Shown piece by piece: positions 48,810 to 60,516 of a DNA stretch of 64,000 nucleotides; within the stretch, counting starts at the first letter, position 1, and each line of letters starts with the position of its first letter. Under the pieces are notes generated by a model. That model worked only from the letters and a program-made list of their open reading frames with translations, did not search any database and was not told the DNA's origin. The position numbers and the translations under genes are program-made. The stretch is from Bacillus solimangrovi. GTDB taxonomy: Bacteria; Bacillota; Bacilli; Bacillales; Bacillaceae_N. The DNA lies in the NCBI RefSeq assembly GCF_001742425.1, contig NZ_MJEH01000001.1, forward strand, positions 1 through 64,000, read 5' to 3'.

Positions 48810-49904
48810 ATGGAAATTTTTAAATATATGGAGTCTTATGATTACGAGCAATTAGTATTTTGTCAGGATAAAGAGTCTGGTCTAAAGGCAATCATTGCGA
48901 TTCATGATACAACATTAGGACCTGCTCTTGGTGGAACACGTATGTGGACGTATGAGAATGAGGCAGCAGCAATTGAAGATGCTCTCCGTCTTGCAAAAGG
49001 TATGACTTATAAAAATGCAGCAGCTGGTTTGAACTTAGGTGGAGGTAAAACTGTAATTATTGGTGACCCTCGTAAAGATAAAAATGAAGAAATGTTCCGT
49101 GCATTCGGTCGTTATATTCAAGGGTTAAACGGTCGTTATATTACTGCTGAAGATGTTGGTACAACAGTTGCAGATATGGATTTAATTCATGAGGAAACAA
49201 ATTTTGTTACAGGTATTTCACCTGCATTTGGTTCTTCTGGTAATCCTTCACCAGTTACAGCGTATGGTGTATATCGTGGAATGAAAGCAGCTGCAAAAGC
49301 AGGATTTGGCTCTGATTCTCTAGAAGGAAAAACTGTAGCAGTTCAAGGTGTCGGAAATGTTGCTTATAATCTATGTAAACACCTTCATGAAGAAGGCGCA
49401 AGCTTAATCGTAACTGATATCAATAAGGAAGCAGTACAACGTGCTGTGGAAGATTTCGGTGCAAAGGCAGTAGATCCAGATGAAATCTATGGTGTTGATT
49501 GTGATATCTATGCACCATGTGCATTAGGCGCAACAATTAATGATGAAACAATTCCGCAATTAAAGGCGAAAGTCGTTGCAGGTGCAGCTAATAACCAATT
49601 AAAAGAAACACGTCATGGTGACACGCTACACGAATTAGGAATAGTTTATGCTCCTGATTACGTTATAAATGCTGGTGGTGTTATTAACGTTGCAGATGAA
49701 CTATATGGTTACAATAGCGAACGCGCAATGAAAAAAGTTGAGCTCGTATATGATAACATTGAGAGAGTAATCGAAATTGCAAAAAGAGATAACATTCCAA
49801 CATATAAAGCGGCTGACAAAATGGCTGAAGAGCGTATTGAGAAGATGCGTAATTCACGTAGTCAATTTTTACTTAATGGCCATCATATCCTAAGCCGTCG
49901 CTAA
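48810..49904 (+). CDS. bcd: Branched-chain amino acid (leucine/valine) dehydrogenase
   Basis: NAD-dependent oxidative deamination of leucine, valine and isoleucine to their 2-oxo acids. The 364-residue protein has the Glu/Leu/Phe/Val dehydrogenase core with [13 protein letters not shown] (catalytic lysine), and the Rossmann motif [16 protein letters not shown] 48810 has GAAGGAGG upstream. A gap of 217 bp after ptb contains no terminator I can see. Confidence 0.95.
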   Translation: MEIFKYMESYDYEQLVFCQDKESGLKAIIAIHDTTLGPALGGTRMWTYENEAAAIEDALRLAKGMTYKNAAAGLNLGGGKTVIIGDPRKDKNEEMFRAFGRYIQGLNGRYITAEDVGTTVADMDLIHEETNFVTGISPAFGSSGNPSPVTAYGVYRGMKAAAKAGFGSDSLEGKTVAVQGVGNVAYNLCKHLHEEGASLIVTDINKEAVQRAVEDFGAKAVDPDEIYGVDCDIYAPCALGATINDETIPQLKAKVVAGAANNQLKETRHGDTLHELGIVYAPDYVINAGGVINVADELYGYNSERAMKKVELVYDNIERVIEIAKRDNIPTYKAADKMAEERIEKMRNSRSQFLLNGHHILSRR

Positions 49905-50029
49905 AATTAGTATGATTATAAAAGCTTGAACAACACGTTTATTGAATTACGTGTAGTGTTGAAAAACATGTTATACAGCATACATCTTCTAAACCGTGTG
50001 CTGTATTGCATGATATGGAGGGTCAAACG

Positions 50030-51142
50030 TTGCAACATCGAGAAAACAGAATTTTGGTAATTAATCCCGGATCGACTTCTACAAAGATCGGAGTTTTTAC
50101 AAATGAACAAATGGTCCTTGAGAAAACAATCCGTCATCATGCCGATGAAATCAGCACATACAATTCAATAATTGAGCAATACGATTTTCGTAAGAGCACA
50201 ATTCTAAAAACACTTGATCGTGAAGGGATTAATATTTCTAAGTTAAGTGCTGTTGTAGGTCGTGGTGGTTTGCTTCGCCCTATTGAGGGTGGTACTTACA
50301 GCGTAAATGACGAAATGTTGAAAGATTTGAGAGCTGGGTATGCAGGTGAGCATGCATCGAACTTAGGAGGGATCATCGCTCATGAAATTGCGAGTGGACT
50401 GAATATTCCTTCCTATATTGTCGATCCGGTTGTCGTTGATGAGTTCCCAGATATTGCACGTATTTCAGGTATTTCAAAGATTGAACGTCGCAGTATATTC
50501 CATGCCCTTAATCAGAAGGCTGTTGCTCGTCGTGTAGCCAAAGAAATGGATAAAAACTATGAAGAATGTCGTTTTATCGTTACTCATATGGGTGGTGGTG
50601 TAACGGTCGGTGTGCATGAAAACGGACGTGTCATTGATGTAAATAACGGTTTGCATGGTGATGGTCCCTTCAGTCCGGAGCGTGCAGGTACAGTTCCTGC
50701 TGGTGATCTTGTAGCTTTATGTTTCTCTGGTGAGTACTATATGGATGAAATTATGAAGATGTTAGTTGGTAAGGGTGGTTTAGTCGGTTATTTAGGCACA
50801 AATGACGCCGTGGAAGTTGAAAAACGCATCACTAACGGTGATGAGCAAGCTAAATTAGTTTATGATGCGATGGCATATCAGATTGCAAAAGAAATTGGTG
50901 CAGCGAGTGCGGTGTTAAGTGGTAAGGTTGATAGCATTATTTTAACGGGTGGTCTTGCATACGGGAAAGATTTTGTTAACGAAATCGTTAAACGTGTGGA
51001 ATGGATTGCAGATGTTAATGTTCAACCAGGAGAGAATGAACTACAAGCTCTTGCAGAGGGTGGATTGCGTGTATTAAATGGGGAAGAACAAGCGAAAGAA
51101 TATCCCAATCAACCAGCGAAATCAAATATAGAACAATCATAA
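50030..51142 (+). CDS. buk: Butyrate kinase
   Basis: Acetokinase-family enzyme that makes ATP and an acid from butyryl or branched acyl phosphate. The 370-residue protein has [16 protein letters not shown] at the N-terminus and [16 protein letters not shown] near residue 195. TTG 50030 has TGGAGGG 7 nt upstream and matches the family start; ATG 50015 lies in that ribosome site. Confidence 0.93.
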   Translation: MQHRENRILVINPGSTSTKIGVFTNEQMVLEKTIRHHADEISTYNSIIEQYDFRKSTILKTLDREGINISKLSAVVGRGGLLRPIEGGTYSVNDEMLKDLRAGYAGEHASNLGGIIAHEIASGLNIPSYIVDPVVVDEFPDIARISGISKIERRSIFHALNQKAVARRVAKEMDKNYEECRFIVTHMGGGVTVGVHENGRVIDVNNGLHGDGPFSPERAGTVPAGDLVALCFSGEYYMDEIMKMLVGKGGLVGYLGTNDAVEVEKRITNGDEQAKLVYDAMAYQIAKEIGAASAVLSGKVDSIILTGGLAYGKDFVNEIVKRVEWIADVNVQPGENELQALAEGGLRVLNGEEQAKEYPNQPAKSNIEQS

Positions 51143-51154
51143 GGAGGAAACGGT

Positions 51155-52576
51155 ATGGCTCAAAGTTATGACCTCGTCATTCTTGGCGGAGGAACTGGCG
51201 GATATGTAGCTGCAATTCGTGCATCCCAGTTAGGATTGAAAACAGCGATTGTTGAAAGTGGTAAATTAGGTGGTACATGTCTTCATAAAGGTTGTATCCC
51301 ATCAAAAGCCTTATTACGTAGTGCAGAAGTATATGCAACAACTAAGCATGGTGAAGACTTCGGCGTTATTGTGAATGATGTGAAATTAGATTTTGAAAAA
51401 GTCCAAGCTCGTAAGCAAGGAATTGTTGATCAATTACATCAAGGTGTACAAGGATTAATGAAAAAGGGCAAGATCGATGTATATGAAGGGTATGGACGCA
51501 TTCTCGGTCCTTCAATTTTCTCTCCTACAGCTGGAACAATTTCAGTTGAGTATACAGATGGTCGTGAAAATGACATGCTAATACCTAGTAATGTCCTTAT
51601 TGCCACTGGTTCACGTCCACGTACATTACCTGGCTTAGAGGTAGACAGTGAATATGTTATGACTTCAGACGAAGCATTGAAACTTGAGTCTCTTCCTTCC
51701 TCGATTGTAATTGTCGGTGGTGGCGTTATCGGAATTGAGTGGGCATCAATGCTTCATGACTTCGGTGTAGAGGTAACGGTTATTGAATACGCTGATCGTA
51801 TTCTTCCAACAGAAGACAAAGAAGTTTCTAAAGAAATGCAACGTATTATGAAGAAAAAGGGTATTAAGCTCGTGACAAGTGCAAAGGTTTTACCAGACAC
51901 ACTTGAAAAGGGCGATGGAATTACGATTAAAGCCGAGCATAAGGGTGAAGAAAAGTCATTCTCAGCTGATAAGCTACTTGTATCGGTTGGCCGTGAAGCA
52001 AACACGAATGACATCGGCTTACAAAATACAGATATAGAGCTTGAAAAAGGATATATTCAAGTAAATGATTATATGCAAACGAAAGAGACTCATATTTACG
52101 CAATTGGCGATGTTATTGGTGGTTTACAGCTTGCACATGTTGCATCTCATGAAGGCATCTTAGCTGTAGAGCATATTGCAGGTGAAAAATGTGAACCGAT
52201 TGACTATACAATGGTTTCAAAATGCGTGTATTCAAGTCCAGAAATTGCAAGTGTAGGGCTTACAGAAGAAGAAGCGAAAGAACAAGGTTATAATGTGAAA
52301 ACTGGTAAGTTCCAATTCCGAGCAATTGGTAAAGCTCTCGTATTTGGTGAATCAGATGGTTTTGTTAAATTCGTTACTGATCAAGATAGTGATGACCTAC
52401 TAGGTGTTCATATGATTGGACCACACGTAACAGATATGATTTCTGAAGCTGGTTTAGCGCGTGTATTAGATGCAACAGCTTGGGAAGTTGCACATACAAT
52501 TCACCCTCATCCGACATTAGCGGAAGCGATTGGTGAAGCAGCGTTAGCGGTGGATGGTAAAGCAATTCATTCTTAA
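51155..52576 (+). CDS. lpdV: Dihydrolipoyl dehydrogenase (E3) of the branched-chain complex
   Basis: FAD enzyme that reoxidises the lipoyl groups of BkdB. The 473-residue protein has the FAD motif GGGTGGYVAA, redox cysteines C42 and C47 (GGTCLHKGCIPSK), the NAD motif VGGGVIGIEWA and the C-terminal HPHPTLAEA. AAGGAGGAA precedes the ATG. It lies 12 bp after buk. Confidence 0.96.
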   Translation: MAQSYDLVILGGGTGGYVAAIRASQLGLKTAIVESGKLGGTCLHKGCIPSKALLRSAEVYATTKHGEDFGVIVNDVKLDFEKVQARKQGIVDQLHQGVQGLMKKGKIDVYEGYGRILGPSIFSPTAGTISVEYTDGRENDMLIPSNVLIATGSRPRTLPGLEVDSEYVMTSDEALKLESLPSSIVIVGGGVIGIEWASMLHDFGVEVTVIEYADRILPTEDKEVSKEMQRIMKKKGIKLVTSAKVLPDTLEKGDGITIKAEHKGEEKSFSADKLLVSVGREANTNDIGLQNTDIELEKGYIQVNDYMQTKETHIYAIGDVIGGLQLAHVASHEGILAVEHIAGEKCEPIDYTMVSKCVYSSPEIASVGLTEEEAKEQGYNVKTGKFQFRAIGKALVFGESDGFVKFVTDQDSDDLLGVHMIGPHVTDMISEAGLARVLDATAWEVAHTIHPHPTLAEAIGEAALAVDGKAIHS

Positions 52577-52597
52577 TCTTTTGAGGAGGTATGAAAT

Positions 52598-53587
52598 ATG
52601 ACGGAAAATCGTCATCAAGCATTAGGCTTAAGTGATGAGCAAGTAATGGAAATGTTTGAAACAATGCTATTAGCTCGTAAAATTGATGAGCGTATGTGGT
52701 TATTAAATCGTGCAGGTAAAATCCCTTTTGTAATTTCATGTCAAGGTCAAGAAGCAGCACAAGTTGGTGCTGCATATGCACTTGATCTTAAGAAAGATTA
52801 TGCCCTTCCTTATTATCGTGATCTTGGGGTTGTATTGGCATTTGGAATGACAGCAAAAGAAGTTATGTTATCTGCATTCGCAAAATCAGAAGATCCAAAC
52901 TCTGGTGGACGTCAAATGCCAGGTCACTTTGGACAAAAGAAAAACCGTATTGTAACTGGTTCATCACCAGTAACAACTCAAGTACCTCATGCAGTAGGTA
53001 TTTCTTTAGCTGGAAAAATGCGTGGAGATAATATTGTATCGATCGTAACGTTTGGAGAAGGTTCTTCAAACCAAGGTGATTTCCATGAAGGAGCTAACTT
53101 TGCAGGGGTACATAAACTACCAGTTATTTTCATGTGTGAAAATAATAAATATGCTATCTCTGTTCCAATTGAACGTCAGTTAGCGTGTGAAAATGTAGCA
53201 GATCGCGGAATTGGTTACGGCATGCCAGGTGTTACTGTAGATGGAAATGACCCTCTTGCTGTGTACGAAGCAGCTAAGGAAGCAGCAGAACGTGGACGTC
53301 GTGGAGATGGTCCAACATTAATTGAAACGGTATCTTATCGACTTACACCACATTCTAGTGATGATGATGACCGCTATCGTGAAAAAGAAGAGATTGAATC
53401 AGAGAAAAAGAAAGACTCAATCTTAACATTTGCCCAATATTTGAAAGATGTTGGTGTGATGACAGAAGAGCAGGAAAAAGCGTTGCATGAAAAAATTCAA
53501 GATATCGTTAACGAAGCGACAGATTATGCAGAAGAAGCACCTTACGCACCTGCGGAAGATGCATTGAAATACGTTTACGCTGAATAG
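52598..53587 (+). CDS. bkdAA: Branched-chain 2-oxoacid dehydrogenase E1 alpha
   Basis: Thiamine diphosphate-binding E1 alpha chain that decarboxylates branched 2-oxo acids. The 329-residue protein has GEGSSNQGDFHEGANFAGVHKLPVIF (TPP motif, GDG-variant region) and the phospho-loop-like RLTPHSSDDDDRY. GAGGAGG precedes the ATG. It pairs with bkdAB 14 bp downstream. Confidence 0.95.
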   Translation: MTENRHQALGLSDEQVMEMFETMLLARKIDERMWLLNRAGKIPFVISCQGQEAAQVGAAYALDLKKDYALPYYRDLGVVLAFGMTAKEVMLSAFAKSEDPNSGGRQMPGHFGQKKNRIVTGSSPVTTQVPHAVGISLAGKMRGDNIVSIVTFGEGSSNQGDFHEGANFAGVHKLPVIFMCENNKYAISVPIERQLACENVADRGIGYGMPGVTVDGNDPLAVYEAAKEAAERGRRGDGPTLIETVSYRLTPHSSDDDDRYREKEEIESEKKKDSILTFAQYLKDVGVMTEEQEKALHEKIQDIVNEATDYAEEAPYAPAEDALKYVYAE

Positions 53588-53601
53588 GAGGAGAGATCAA
53601 T

Positions 53602-54585
53602 ATGCCTGTTATGTCTTATATTGAAGCAATAACACGCGCGATGTATGAAGAAATGGAGCGCGATGAGAATGTCTTCGTACTTGGGGAAGATGTTGGGAAA
53701 AAGGGTGGAGTATTCCGTGCAACAGACGGTTTATACGATAAATTTGGTGAAGATCGTGTAATTGATACACCACTTGCAGAATCAGCAATTGCTGGAGTTG
53801 GAATTGGTGCCGCAATGTACGGTATGCGCCCAGTAGCTGAAATGCAATTTGCAGATTTTATCATGCCTGCAATAAACCAAATCATTTCAGAAGCAGCACG
53901 TATACGCTATCGTTCAAATAATGATTGGAGTTGTCCGATGACAATTCGTGCACCATATGGTGGAGGTGTACACGGTGCACTCTATCACTCACAATCTGTT
54001 GAAGCAATCTTTGCGAATCAACCAGGTTTGAAAATTGTCATGCCATCAACACCATATGACGCAAAAGGTTTATTAAAGGCAGCGATACGTGATGATGACC
54101 CAGTTCTTTTCTTTGAACATAAACGAGCTTATCGTCTCATTAAAGGTGAAGTTCCTGAAGAAGATTATACATTGCCTATCGGAAAGGCTGACGTGAAACG
54201 TGAAGGTGAAGATATAACAGTAATTACGTACGGATTATGTGTACATTTTGCACTTCAAGCAGCTGAAAAACTTGAAAATGATGGAATTTCAGCTCATATT
54301 TTAGACTTACGTACTGTTTATCCACTTGATAAAGAAGCGATTATTGAAGCTGCTTCAAAAACAGGAAAAGTATTACTTGTTACAGAAGATAACATTGAAG
54401 GAAGCATCATGAGTGAAGTATCTGCAATCATCTCTGAGAATTGCCTATTCGATTTAGATGCACCAGTTCGTCGTCTTGCAGGGCCAAATGTGCCAGCAAT
54501 GCCATATGCTCCGACAATGGAGAAATATTTCATGATTAATCCTGATAAAGTTGAAAAAGCAATGAGAGAGCTTGCTGAATTTTAA
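53602..54585 (+). CDS. bkdAB: Branched-chain 2-oxoacid dehydrogenase E1 beta
   Basis: Transketolase-like E1 beta subunit, 327 residues, with FVLGEDVGKKGGVF at the N-terminus, DTPLAESAIAGVGIGAA and RAPYGGGVHGALYHSQS near the active site, and a C-terminal transketolase domain. AGGAGG precedes the ATG. It is followed by an 84-bp gap with a strong hairpin before bkdB. Confidence 0.95.
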   Translation: MPVMSYIEAITRAMYEEMERDENVFVLGEDVGKKGGVFRATDGLYDKFGEDRVIDTPLAESAIAGVGIGAAMYGMRPVAEMQFADFIMPAINQIISEAARIRYRSNNDWSCPMTIRAPYGGGVHGALYHSQSVEAIFANQPGLKIVMPSTPYDAKGLLKAAIRDDDPVLFFEHKRAYRLIKGEVPEEDYTLPIGKADVKREGEDITVITYGLCVHFALQAAEKLENDGISAHILDLRTVYPLDKEAIIEAASKTGKVLLVTEDNIEGSIMSEVSAIISENCLFDLDAPVRRLAGPNVPAMPYAPTMEKYFMINPDKVEKAMRELAEF

Positions 54586-54604
54586 AATACAAGAAATGAA
54601 TTAA

Positions 54605-54639
54605 TTAGTTCGGTCAGTTTAATTAGCTGACTGAACTAA
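54605..54639 (+). other. Intra-operon hairpin between bkdAB and bkdB
   Basis: A 13-bp stem with one G-U (54605-54617 with 54627-54639) and a 9-nt loop. It has no T-tract, so it is more likely an mRNA stability or processing element than a terminator. Confidence 0.6.
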
Positions 54640-54669
54640 CAGTAATCATCATATGAGGAGGTCTTTCCA

Positions 54670-55977
54670 TTGGCTGTTGAAAAAATCAATATGCCTCAGT
54701 TAGGGGAGAGTGTAACAGAAGGTACGATCACAAGTTGGCTCGTATCGGTTGGGGACAAAGTAAAAAAATATGACCCTCTAGCTGAAGTACAGACAGATAA
54801 GGTAAGTGCAGAAGTACCATCTTCATTCGAAGGAACTATCACTGAATTAGTTGCTGGTGAAGGTGAAACAATTGCGGTAGGCGAATTAATTTGCCATGTT
54901 GAAACAGAAGCTGGTGGTGCAGCAGAAAAGCCGAAAAACGAAGAAAAGAAAGTAGAGAAATCTACAGCACCGAAACAACAAGCTTCCAATGAAGATCAAG
55001 CTAATAAACGTCGTTACTCACCAGCTGTTCTACGAATGGCACAAGAGAATGATATTGATCTTGAACAAGTACAAGGTTCTGGTAAAGGCGGACGCATTAC
55101 TCGTAAAGATTTACAACAAATAATTGAATCGGGTAATGTTCCAAAAGCAAATGGTGTGAAGCAAGAGGCTCCTGTAGAACAATCAGCTCCTGCTCAAGCT
55201 CAGCAGCCTATTGCAGTACCAGATCAACCATCATTGTCTGCTCCGGCAAAAGCACCAGAGGTTCCTGTTGCAGCTGGTGATATTGAAATTCCTGTTTCAG
55301 GAGTTCGTAAAGCGATTGCGTCTAATATGCTTCGTAGTAAGCATGAAGCACCTCATGCATGGACGATGGTTGAAGTAGACGTTACAAATCTCGTTAATTA
55401 TAGAAATAATATTAAAAATGAATTCAAACAAAAAGAAGGCTTTAGTCTAACGTTCTTCGCGTTCTTCGTGAAAGCTGTATCGCAAGCATTGAAGGAATTC
55501 CCAATGATCAATTCAATGTGGGCTGGAGATAAGATTATCCAGAAGAAAGATATTAACATCTCAATTGCTGTAGCGACAGATGATGCACTTTTTGTTCCAG
55601 TTATTAAAAATGCAGATGAGAAAACGATTAAAGGAATTGCCCGGGAAATTACAGATCTTGCTCAAAAAGTTCGTACAGGTAAAATTAGTTCTGCAGATAT
55701 GCAGGGTGGCACGTTCACTGTAAATAATACGGGTTCATTCGGTTCTGTTCAATCTTCTGGTATCATTAACTATCCTCAAGCAGCGATTCTTCAAGTTGAG
55801 TCAATTGTGAAGCGTCCAGTTGTAATGGACAATGGCATGATTGGTGTGCGTGATATGGTTAACCTCTGTTTATCACTTGATCATCGTGTACTTGATGGAC
55901 TTGTATGTGGTCGTTTCTTAGCTCGAGTTAAAGAAATTTTGGAAAAGACTTCAGAAGAAAATACATCAGTGTATTAA
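54670..55977 (+). CDS. bkdB: Branched-chain 2-oxoacid dehydrogenase E2 (lipoyl acyltransferase)
   Basis: Core of the complex. The 435-residue protein has one lipoyl domain with K44 (EVQTDKVSAEV), an Ala/Pro/Gln-rich linker, the E1/E3-binding domain (RRYSPAVLRMAQENDI, about 115-155), a second Pro/Ala linker, and the acyltransferase domain with the terminal DHRVLDG. TTG start with GAGGAGG 8 nt upstream. Last gene of the operon. Confidence 0.95.
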   Translation: MAVEKINMPQLGESVTEGTITSWLVSVGDKVKKYDPLAEVQTDKVSAEVPSSFEGTITELVAGEGETIAVGELICHVETEAGGAAEKPKNEEKKVEKSTAPKQQASNEDQANKRRYSPAVLRMAQENDIDLEQVQGSGKGGRITRKDLQQIIESGNVPKANGVKQEAPVEQSAPAQAQQPIAVPDQPSLSAPAKAPEVPVAAGDIEIPVSGVRKAIASNMLRSKHEAPHAWTMVEVDVTNLVNYRNNIKNEFKQKEGFSLTFFAFFVKAVSQALKEFPMINSMWAGDKIIQKKDINISIAVATDDALFVPVIKNADEKTIKGIAREITDLAQKVRTGKISSADMQGGTFTVNNTGSFGSVQSSGIINYPQAAILQVESIVKRPVVMDNGMIGVRDMVNLCLSLDHRVLDGLVCGRFLARVKEILEKTSEENTSVY

Positions 55978-55989
55978 TTTGAATGATTG

Positions 55990-56026
55990 ACCGCAAATCC
56001 CACCTTAAGGATTTGCGGTTTTTTTG
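55990..56026 (+). terminator. bkd operon terminator
   Basis: A perfect 11-bp stem (55990-56000 with 56009-56019, ACCGCAAATCC / GGATTTGCGGT), then TTTTTTT. Confidence 0.93.
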
Positions 56027-56183
56027 AATGAAATTTGATAGAAACGTATAAAACTTTGTCATGTTCTCTCGTCAATCATGATATTCATTTGTCATCATAT
56101 TGAAGCGTGATTCATTTTGTACTACTATAAGAATAAGAGATGATTGAAAATTTTTATAAGTATGAACTTGAAATTTGGAGAAG

Positions 56184-56219
56184 AAAGGGGTGAAGGGATA
56201 ACGCAAATTCGCGTTATCC
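56184..56219 (+). promoter_or_regulatory. Ribosome site and hairpin in the mutA leader
   Basis: A strong AGGGGTGA (56186-56193) lies 34 nt before ATG 56228, too far for normal use. Between them GGATAACGC (56196-56204) pairs perfectly with GCGTTATCC (56211-56219). If the hairpin folds, the effective spacing drops to about 10 nt. Confidence 0.5.
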
Positions 56220-56227
56220 AAAAAAGA

Positions 56228-58324
56228 ATGACTGAAGAAAAGCAAAACATAGACTTAAACATATTCAGTGAATTCCCTGTTCCAAAGATGGAAGAATGGA
56301 TAGAAACAGTGGAGAAATCATTAAAAGGGATACCGGTTAATAGGTTATATACACATACATACGAGGGAATTCAATTAAAACCGATTTATCTGAAGGAGGA
56401 TGCATCACATTTACTGCATATGAGTGATCTTCCTGGTGAAGGTAGTTATGTACGAGGTACACAGCGGTTAGGAAATGCAGGTACACCTTGGAAAGTTGCA
56501 CAAGAAATTTATGGGGAAACACCTGAAATGTATAATGAGCGTTTGAAAAAAGATATCGAACGAGGTTTAACGATGATTAATATACCGTTTGATGAAGCAG
56601 TTCAAAACGGTTTAGATGCTGATGAAGCTAATAGTGATAGTGTTGGAAAAAATGGAATGTCGTTTACTTCTATTGAAGATTGGAAGATAGCGCTTAATGG
56701 AATTGATATAACTAAATATCCAATTTATTTACAAGCGGGTTACAGTACGTCAGTACTGTTAGCTTCATTTCTAGCATTTGCTGATAAGGAAAGTGTGAAC
56801 AAGAATAAACTAACGGTATTTGGTGGGTTTGATTATTTTGGAACATTGGCAATGACTAGTACAGCACCATTTGATTATGAACGAGCGCTCGATTTGTATG
56901 AGCAAACGACTAACTGGACTGTGAAACATGCCTCGAATATTCGTACTATTCTGATTCAAGGTGAGCCGTATGCACGTGCAGGTGCTTCAGCTGTTCAGGA
57001 GCTTGGTTTTGCTATCTCTGCGGGTGTAGAAATATTACGTAGTTTAGTTGATCGAGGGATAGGTATTGAACAGGCTGCTAAGCAGATTTATTTTTCATTT
57101 AGTATAGGTTCGAATGTGTTCATGGAAATTGCTAAGTTTCGCTCTGCTAAAATGATTTGGGCTAAGATAATTGAAGCATTTGGTGGTAGTGAAGAGGCGA
57201 AGAAAATGTACATTCATGCTCGCACATCTACTTATAATAAAACAAAGTTTGATCCGTATGTAAATATGTTGCGAACAACAACAGAAGCTTTCTCAGCTGC
57301 TGTAGGAGGTGTTGACAGTATGCACGTCGCACCGTTTGATGAACCTGTTCGCAATCCAGATGAGTTCTCAAGAAGAATATCTCGTAATACACAAATTATA
57401 TTGCAAGAAGAGTCACAACTTAATAAAGTAGCTGATCCTGCTGGAGGTTCATGGTACGTTGAATCATTAACGAATGAGCTAGCAGAAAAAGCATGGAATC
57501 TATTTACACAAGTGGAGCAACACGGTGGGATGAATGCTGCATTGAAAAATGATTTCGTTCAATCAAACATTGCAAATATAGCAAACAAAAGGCAATTAGA
57601 CTATGAAATAAGGAAATCGAGAATTGTTGGTACAAATATGTATCCGAACTTAGATGAAAAACGATTATCTTCACACGAAGAACAACAAACTATTCAGGGA
57701 AGAATTGAAGAGGTTTCAATTTATAAGTCAGGTAATGATGTAAGCGGTATCAAAATAGAGACATATAATGACATGATCAATGCTTTTAGAAACGGTGCAA
57801 CCATTGGTAAAGTCATGTCTCACATTGGAAATAAAATGATTACTATTAATCCACTATCAATCCGTCGAGCAGCAGAATCATTTGAACAACTACGTGAAGC
57901 AATGGATAAGTATGTCCAAAAAAACGGATTAAAGCCAAAAGTCTTCCTCGCAAATTTAGGTCCAATTCCTAAGCATAAAGCAAGAGCAGATTTTGTTTCA
58001 GGATTTTTTGCAGCGGGTGGATTTGAGTCGATTACGAATGACGGTTTCTTAACTGCTGAAGAGGTTGCAAAAGCAACGAGTGAATCAGGTGCGATAGCAG
58101 CGGTGATTTGTGGTTCTGATGAAAGTTATCTAGAGATTGGAACTGAAGTTGCAAAGCAAATAAAAGAACAGAGTGAACATATGAAGCTTTACTTAGCTGG
58201 TAATCCAACTGAAGACTTAGCAGATAAACTTAAAGTAGCTGGTGTTGATGAGTTTGTACATTTGAAAGCTAACTGTTATGACATCCTAGTACGCTTGCAA
58301 GAGGCGAAGGGGGTACTCGCATGA
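56228..58324 (+). CDS. mutA: Methylmalonyl-CoA mutase small subunit
   Basis: Non-catalytic partner of the adenosylcobalamin mutase. The 698-residue protein has the mutase TIM barrel ([31 protein letters not shown]-like block) and a degenerate C-terminal B12-type domain without the D-x-H-x-x-G motif, as expected for MutA. The reading frame is open upstream to 56144, but ATG 56228 best fits the family N-terminus ([19 protein letters not shown] follows soon after). Its stop overlaps the mutB start (ATGA). Confidence 0.92.
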   Translation: MTEEKQNIDLNIFSEFPVPKMEEWIETVEKSLKGIPVNRLYTHTYEGIQLKPIYLKEDASHLLHMSDLPGEGSYVRGTQRLGNAGTPWKVAQEIYGETPEMYNERLKKDIERGLTMINIPFDEAVQNGLDADEANSDSVGKNGMSFTSIEDWKIALNGIDITKYPIYLQAGYSTSVLLASFLAFADKESVNKNKLTVFGGFDYFGTLAMTSTAPFDYERALDLYEQTTNWTVKHASNIRTILIQGEPYARAGASAVQELGFAISAGVEILRSLVDRGIGIEQAAKQIYFSFSIGSNVFMEIAKFRSAKMIWAKIIEAFGGSEEAKKMYIHARTSTYNKTKFDPYVNMLRTTTEAFSAAVGGVDSMHVAPFDEPVRNPDEFSRRISRNTQIILQEESQLNKVADPAGGSWYVESLTNELAEKAWNLFTQVEQHGGMNAALKNDFVQSNIANIANKRQLDYEIRKSRIVGTNMYPNLDEKRLSSHEEQQTIQGRIEEVSIYKSGNDVSGIKIETYNDMINAFRNGATIGKVMSHIGNKMITINPLSIRRAAESFEQLREAMDKYVQKNGLKPKVFLANLGPIPKHKARADFVSGFFAAGGFESITNDGFLTAEEVAKATSESGAIAAVICGSDESYLEIGTEVAKQIKEQSEHMKLYLAGNPTEDLADKLKVAGVDEFVHLKANCYDILVRLQEAKGVLA

Positions 58325-60516
58325 GTATGATTCCAGATTTTAAGAAAATGAGTTTTGAAACAAGCAAAAATGATGTGAATCTTGACGAATGGAAGCAAAA
58401 AGTTGAGCAGGAAGTCGATCAATCATTCGATGATTTGTTATTTCGTACGAACGAACAAATTGATGTAAAACCTGCTTATACAGAAGCAGATACAAAAGAT
58501 TATAAGCATGTTGATTATATGTCGGGTATTCCCCCATATTTACGTGGTCCATATCCAACTATGTATGTGACAAGACCTTGGACTGTTCGCCAGTATGCTG
58601 GTTTTTCAACAGCAGAAGAAAGTAATGCGTTTTACCGTAGAAACCTTGCAGCTGGACAAAAGGGTCTGTCTGTAGCATTCGATCTTGCAACACACCGCGG
58701 TTATGATTCAGATCATGAACGTGTTGTTGGTGATGTTGGAAAAGCAGGTGTAGCAATTGATTCAATTGCAGATATGAAAATCTTATTTGATGGTATCCCA
58801 CTCGATCAAATGTCTGTTTCAATGACAATGAATGGGGCTGTACTACCAATTATGGCGTTCTATATTGTGACGGCAGAAGAGCAAGGTGTGAAACCAGAAG
58901 AGCTTTCGGGTACAATCCAAAATGACATTTTAAAAGAATACATGGTTCGAAACACGTATATTTACCCACCAGAAATGTCGATGAAGATTATTGCAGATAT
59001 TTTTGAGTATACGTCTCAGAAAATGCCTCGTTTCAATAGTATCAGTATTTCTGGTTATCACTTGCAAGAAGCAGGTGCGCCAGCCGACATTGAGTTAGCA
59101 TATACGTTAGCAGACGGTCTTGAATATGTACGTACTGGTTTAGCTGCTGGTATTGATATTGATAAGTTTGCACCACGTTTATCTTTCTTCTGGGCAATTG
59201 GCATGAACTACTTTATGGAAGTAGCGAAAATGCGTGCAGGTCGACTTATTTGGGCTAAAATGATGAAAGAATTTAATCCGAAGAACACGAAGTCAATGGC
59301 ATTACGAACACACTCTCAAACATCTGGCTGGAGTTTAACAGAACAAGATCCTTTCAATAATGTAACACGTACGTGTATAGAGGCGATGGCTTCTGCACTC
59401 GGTCATACACAGTCATTGCATACGAATGCATTAGATGAGGCGATCGCACTTCCAACTGATTTCTCAGCACGTATTGCTCGTAATACCCAACTTTATCTCC
59501 AAGATGAAACGGGCATAACTGATGTCGTTGATCCATGGGCAGGTTCTTATTATGTTGAGTATTTAACAGCGAAGCTTGTTGAGCGTGCTTGGACACATAT
59601 TGAAGAGATTGAACAATTAGGTGGTATGGCAAAGGCAATCGAAACAGGTGTACCTAAGATGCGTATTGAAGAAGCTGCTGCACGCCGTCAAGCGCATATT
59701 GATTCTGGTAAGGAATCAATTATTGGTATGAATAAATATCGTTTAGAGAAAGAAGATCCGATTGATATTTTAGAAGTAGATAACACGGCTGTTCGTAATC
59801 AGCAGCTAGAGCGATTGAAGGAATTGAAGGGAAATCGTGACCAAGCTAAAGTGGAATCAGCTTTACAAGCCATCACAAAGGCAGCTGAAACAGGAGAAGG
59901 TAATTTGTTAGAACTTTCAGTAGAAGCAGCACGTGTGAGAGCAACACTTGGGGAAATTTCTGACGCAATTGAGAAGGTAAGCGGTAGACATAAGGCAATG
60001 ATTCGTTCAATTAGTGGAGTATATAGCAGTGAATTTTCGAATGAAGAAGAAATAACAACAGTGAAGAAGATGGCAGATGAATTTCTTGAGAAAGAAGGAC
60101 GTCGCCCACGTATTATGGTAGCAAAGATGGGGCAAGATGGCCATGATCGAGGAGCAAAGGTTATTGCTACAGCATTTGCGGATTTAGGTTTTGATGTTGA
60201 TGTGGGTCCATTATTCCAAACACCTGAAGAAACAGCGCTTCAAGCAGTAGAGAATGACGTTCATGCTATTGGAATGAGTTCGCTTGCTGCCGGACATAAA
60301 ACATTGCTCCCTCAATTAGTGAATGAACTGAAAAAACTTGATCGAGAGGACATAGTAGTAGTTATTGGTGGTGTTATTCCAGCACAAGATTATGACTATT
60401 TAACTGAACATGGTGCCGCAGCGATCTTTGGTCCTGGTACGGTCATTCCAGTTGCTGCACAAAAGGTAATTGAGGAAATCAGCCACCGTTTAGATGAGGT
60501 TGAGGAGTTGATTTAA
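58321..60516 (+). CDS. mutB: Methylmalonyl-CoA mutase large (catalytic) subunit
   Basis: Interconverts (R)-methylmalonyl-CoA and succinyl-CoA using adenosylcobalamin. The 731-residue protein has the substrate TIM barrel with [24 protein letters not shown] (split) near residue 80 and the cobalamin domain with D606-G-H608-D-R-G611, H608 being the cobalt ligand. It overlaps mutA by 4 nt and meaB by 1 nt, so all three are translationally coupled. Confidence 0.96.
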   Translation: MSMIPDFKKMSFETSKNDVNLDEWKQKVEQEVDQSFDDLLFRTNEQIDVKPAYTEADTKDYKHVDYMSGIPPYLRGPYPTMYVTRPWTVRQYAGFSTAEESNAFYRRNLAAGQKGLSVAFDLATHRGYDSDHERVVGDVGKAGVAIDSIADMKILFDGIPLDQMSVSMTMNGAVLPIMAFYIVTAEEQGVKPEELSGTIQNDILKEYMVRNTYIYPPEMSMKIIADIFEYTSQKMPRFNSISISGYHLQEAGAPADIELAYTLADGLEYVRTGLAAGIDIDKFAPRLSFFWAIGMNYFMEVAKMRAGRLIWAKMMKEFNPKNTKSMALRTHSQTSGWSLTEQDPFNNVTRTCIEAMASALGHTQSLHTNALDEAIALPTDFSARIARNTQLYLQDETGITDVVDPWAGSYYVEYLTAKLVERAWTHIEEIEQLGGMAKAIETGVPKMRIEEAAARRQAHIDSGKESIIGMNKYRLEKEDPIDILEVDNTAVRNQQLERLKELKGNRDQAKVESALQAITKAAETGEGNLLELSVEAARVRATLGEISDAIEKVSGRHKAMIRSISGVYSSEFSNEEEITTVKKMADEFLEKEGRRPRIMVAKMGQDGHDRGAKVIATAFADLGFDVDVGPLFQTPEETALQAVENDVHAIGMSSLAAGHKTLLPQLVNELKKLDREDIVVVIGGVIPAQDYDYLTEHGAAAIFGPGTVIPVAAQKVIEEISHRLDEVEELI

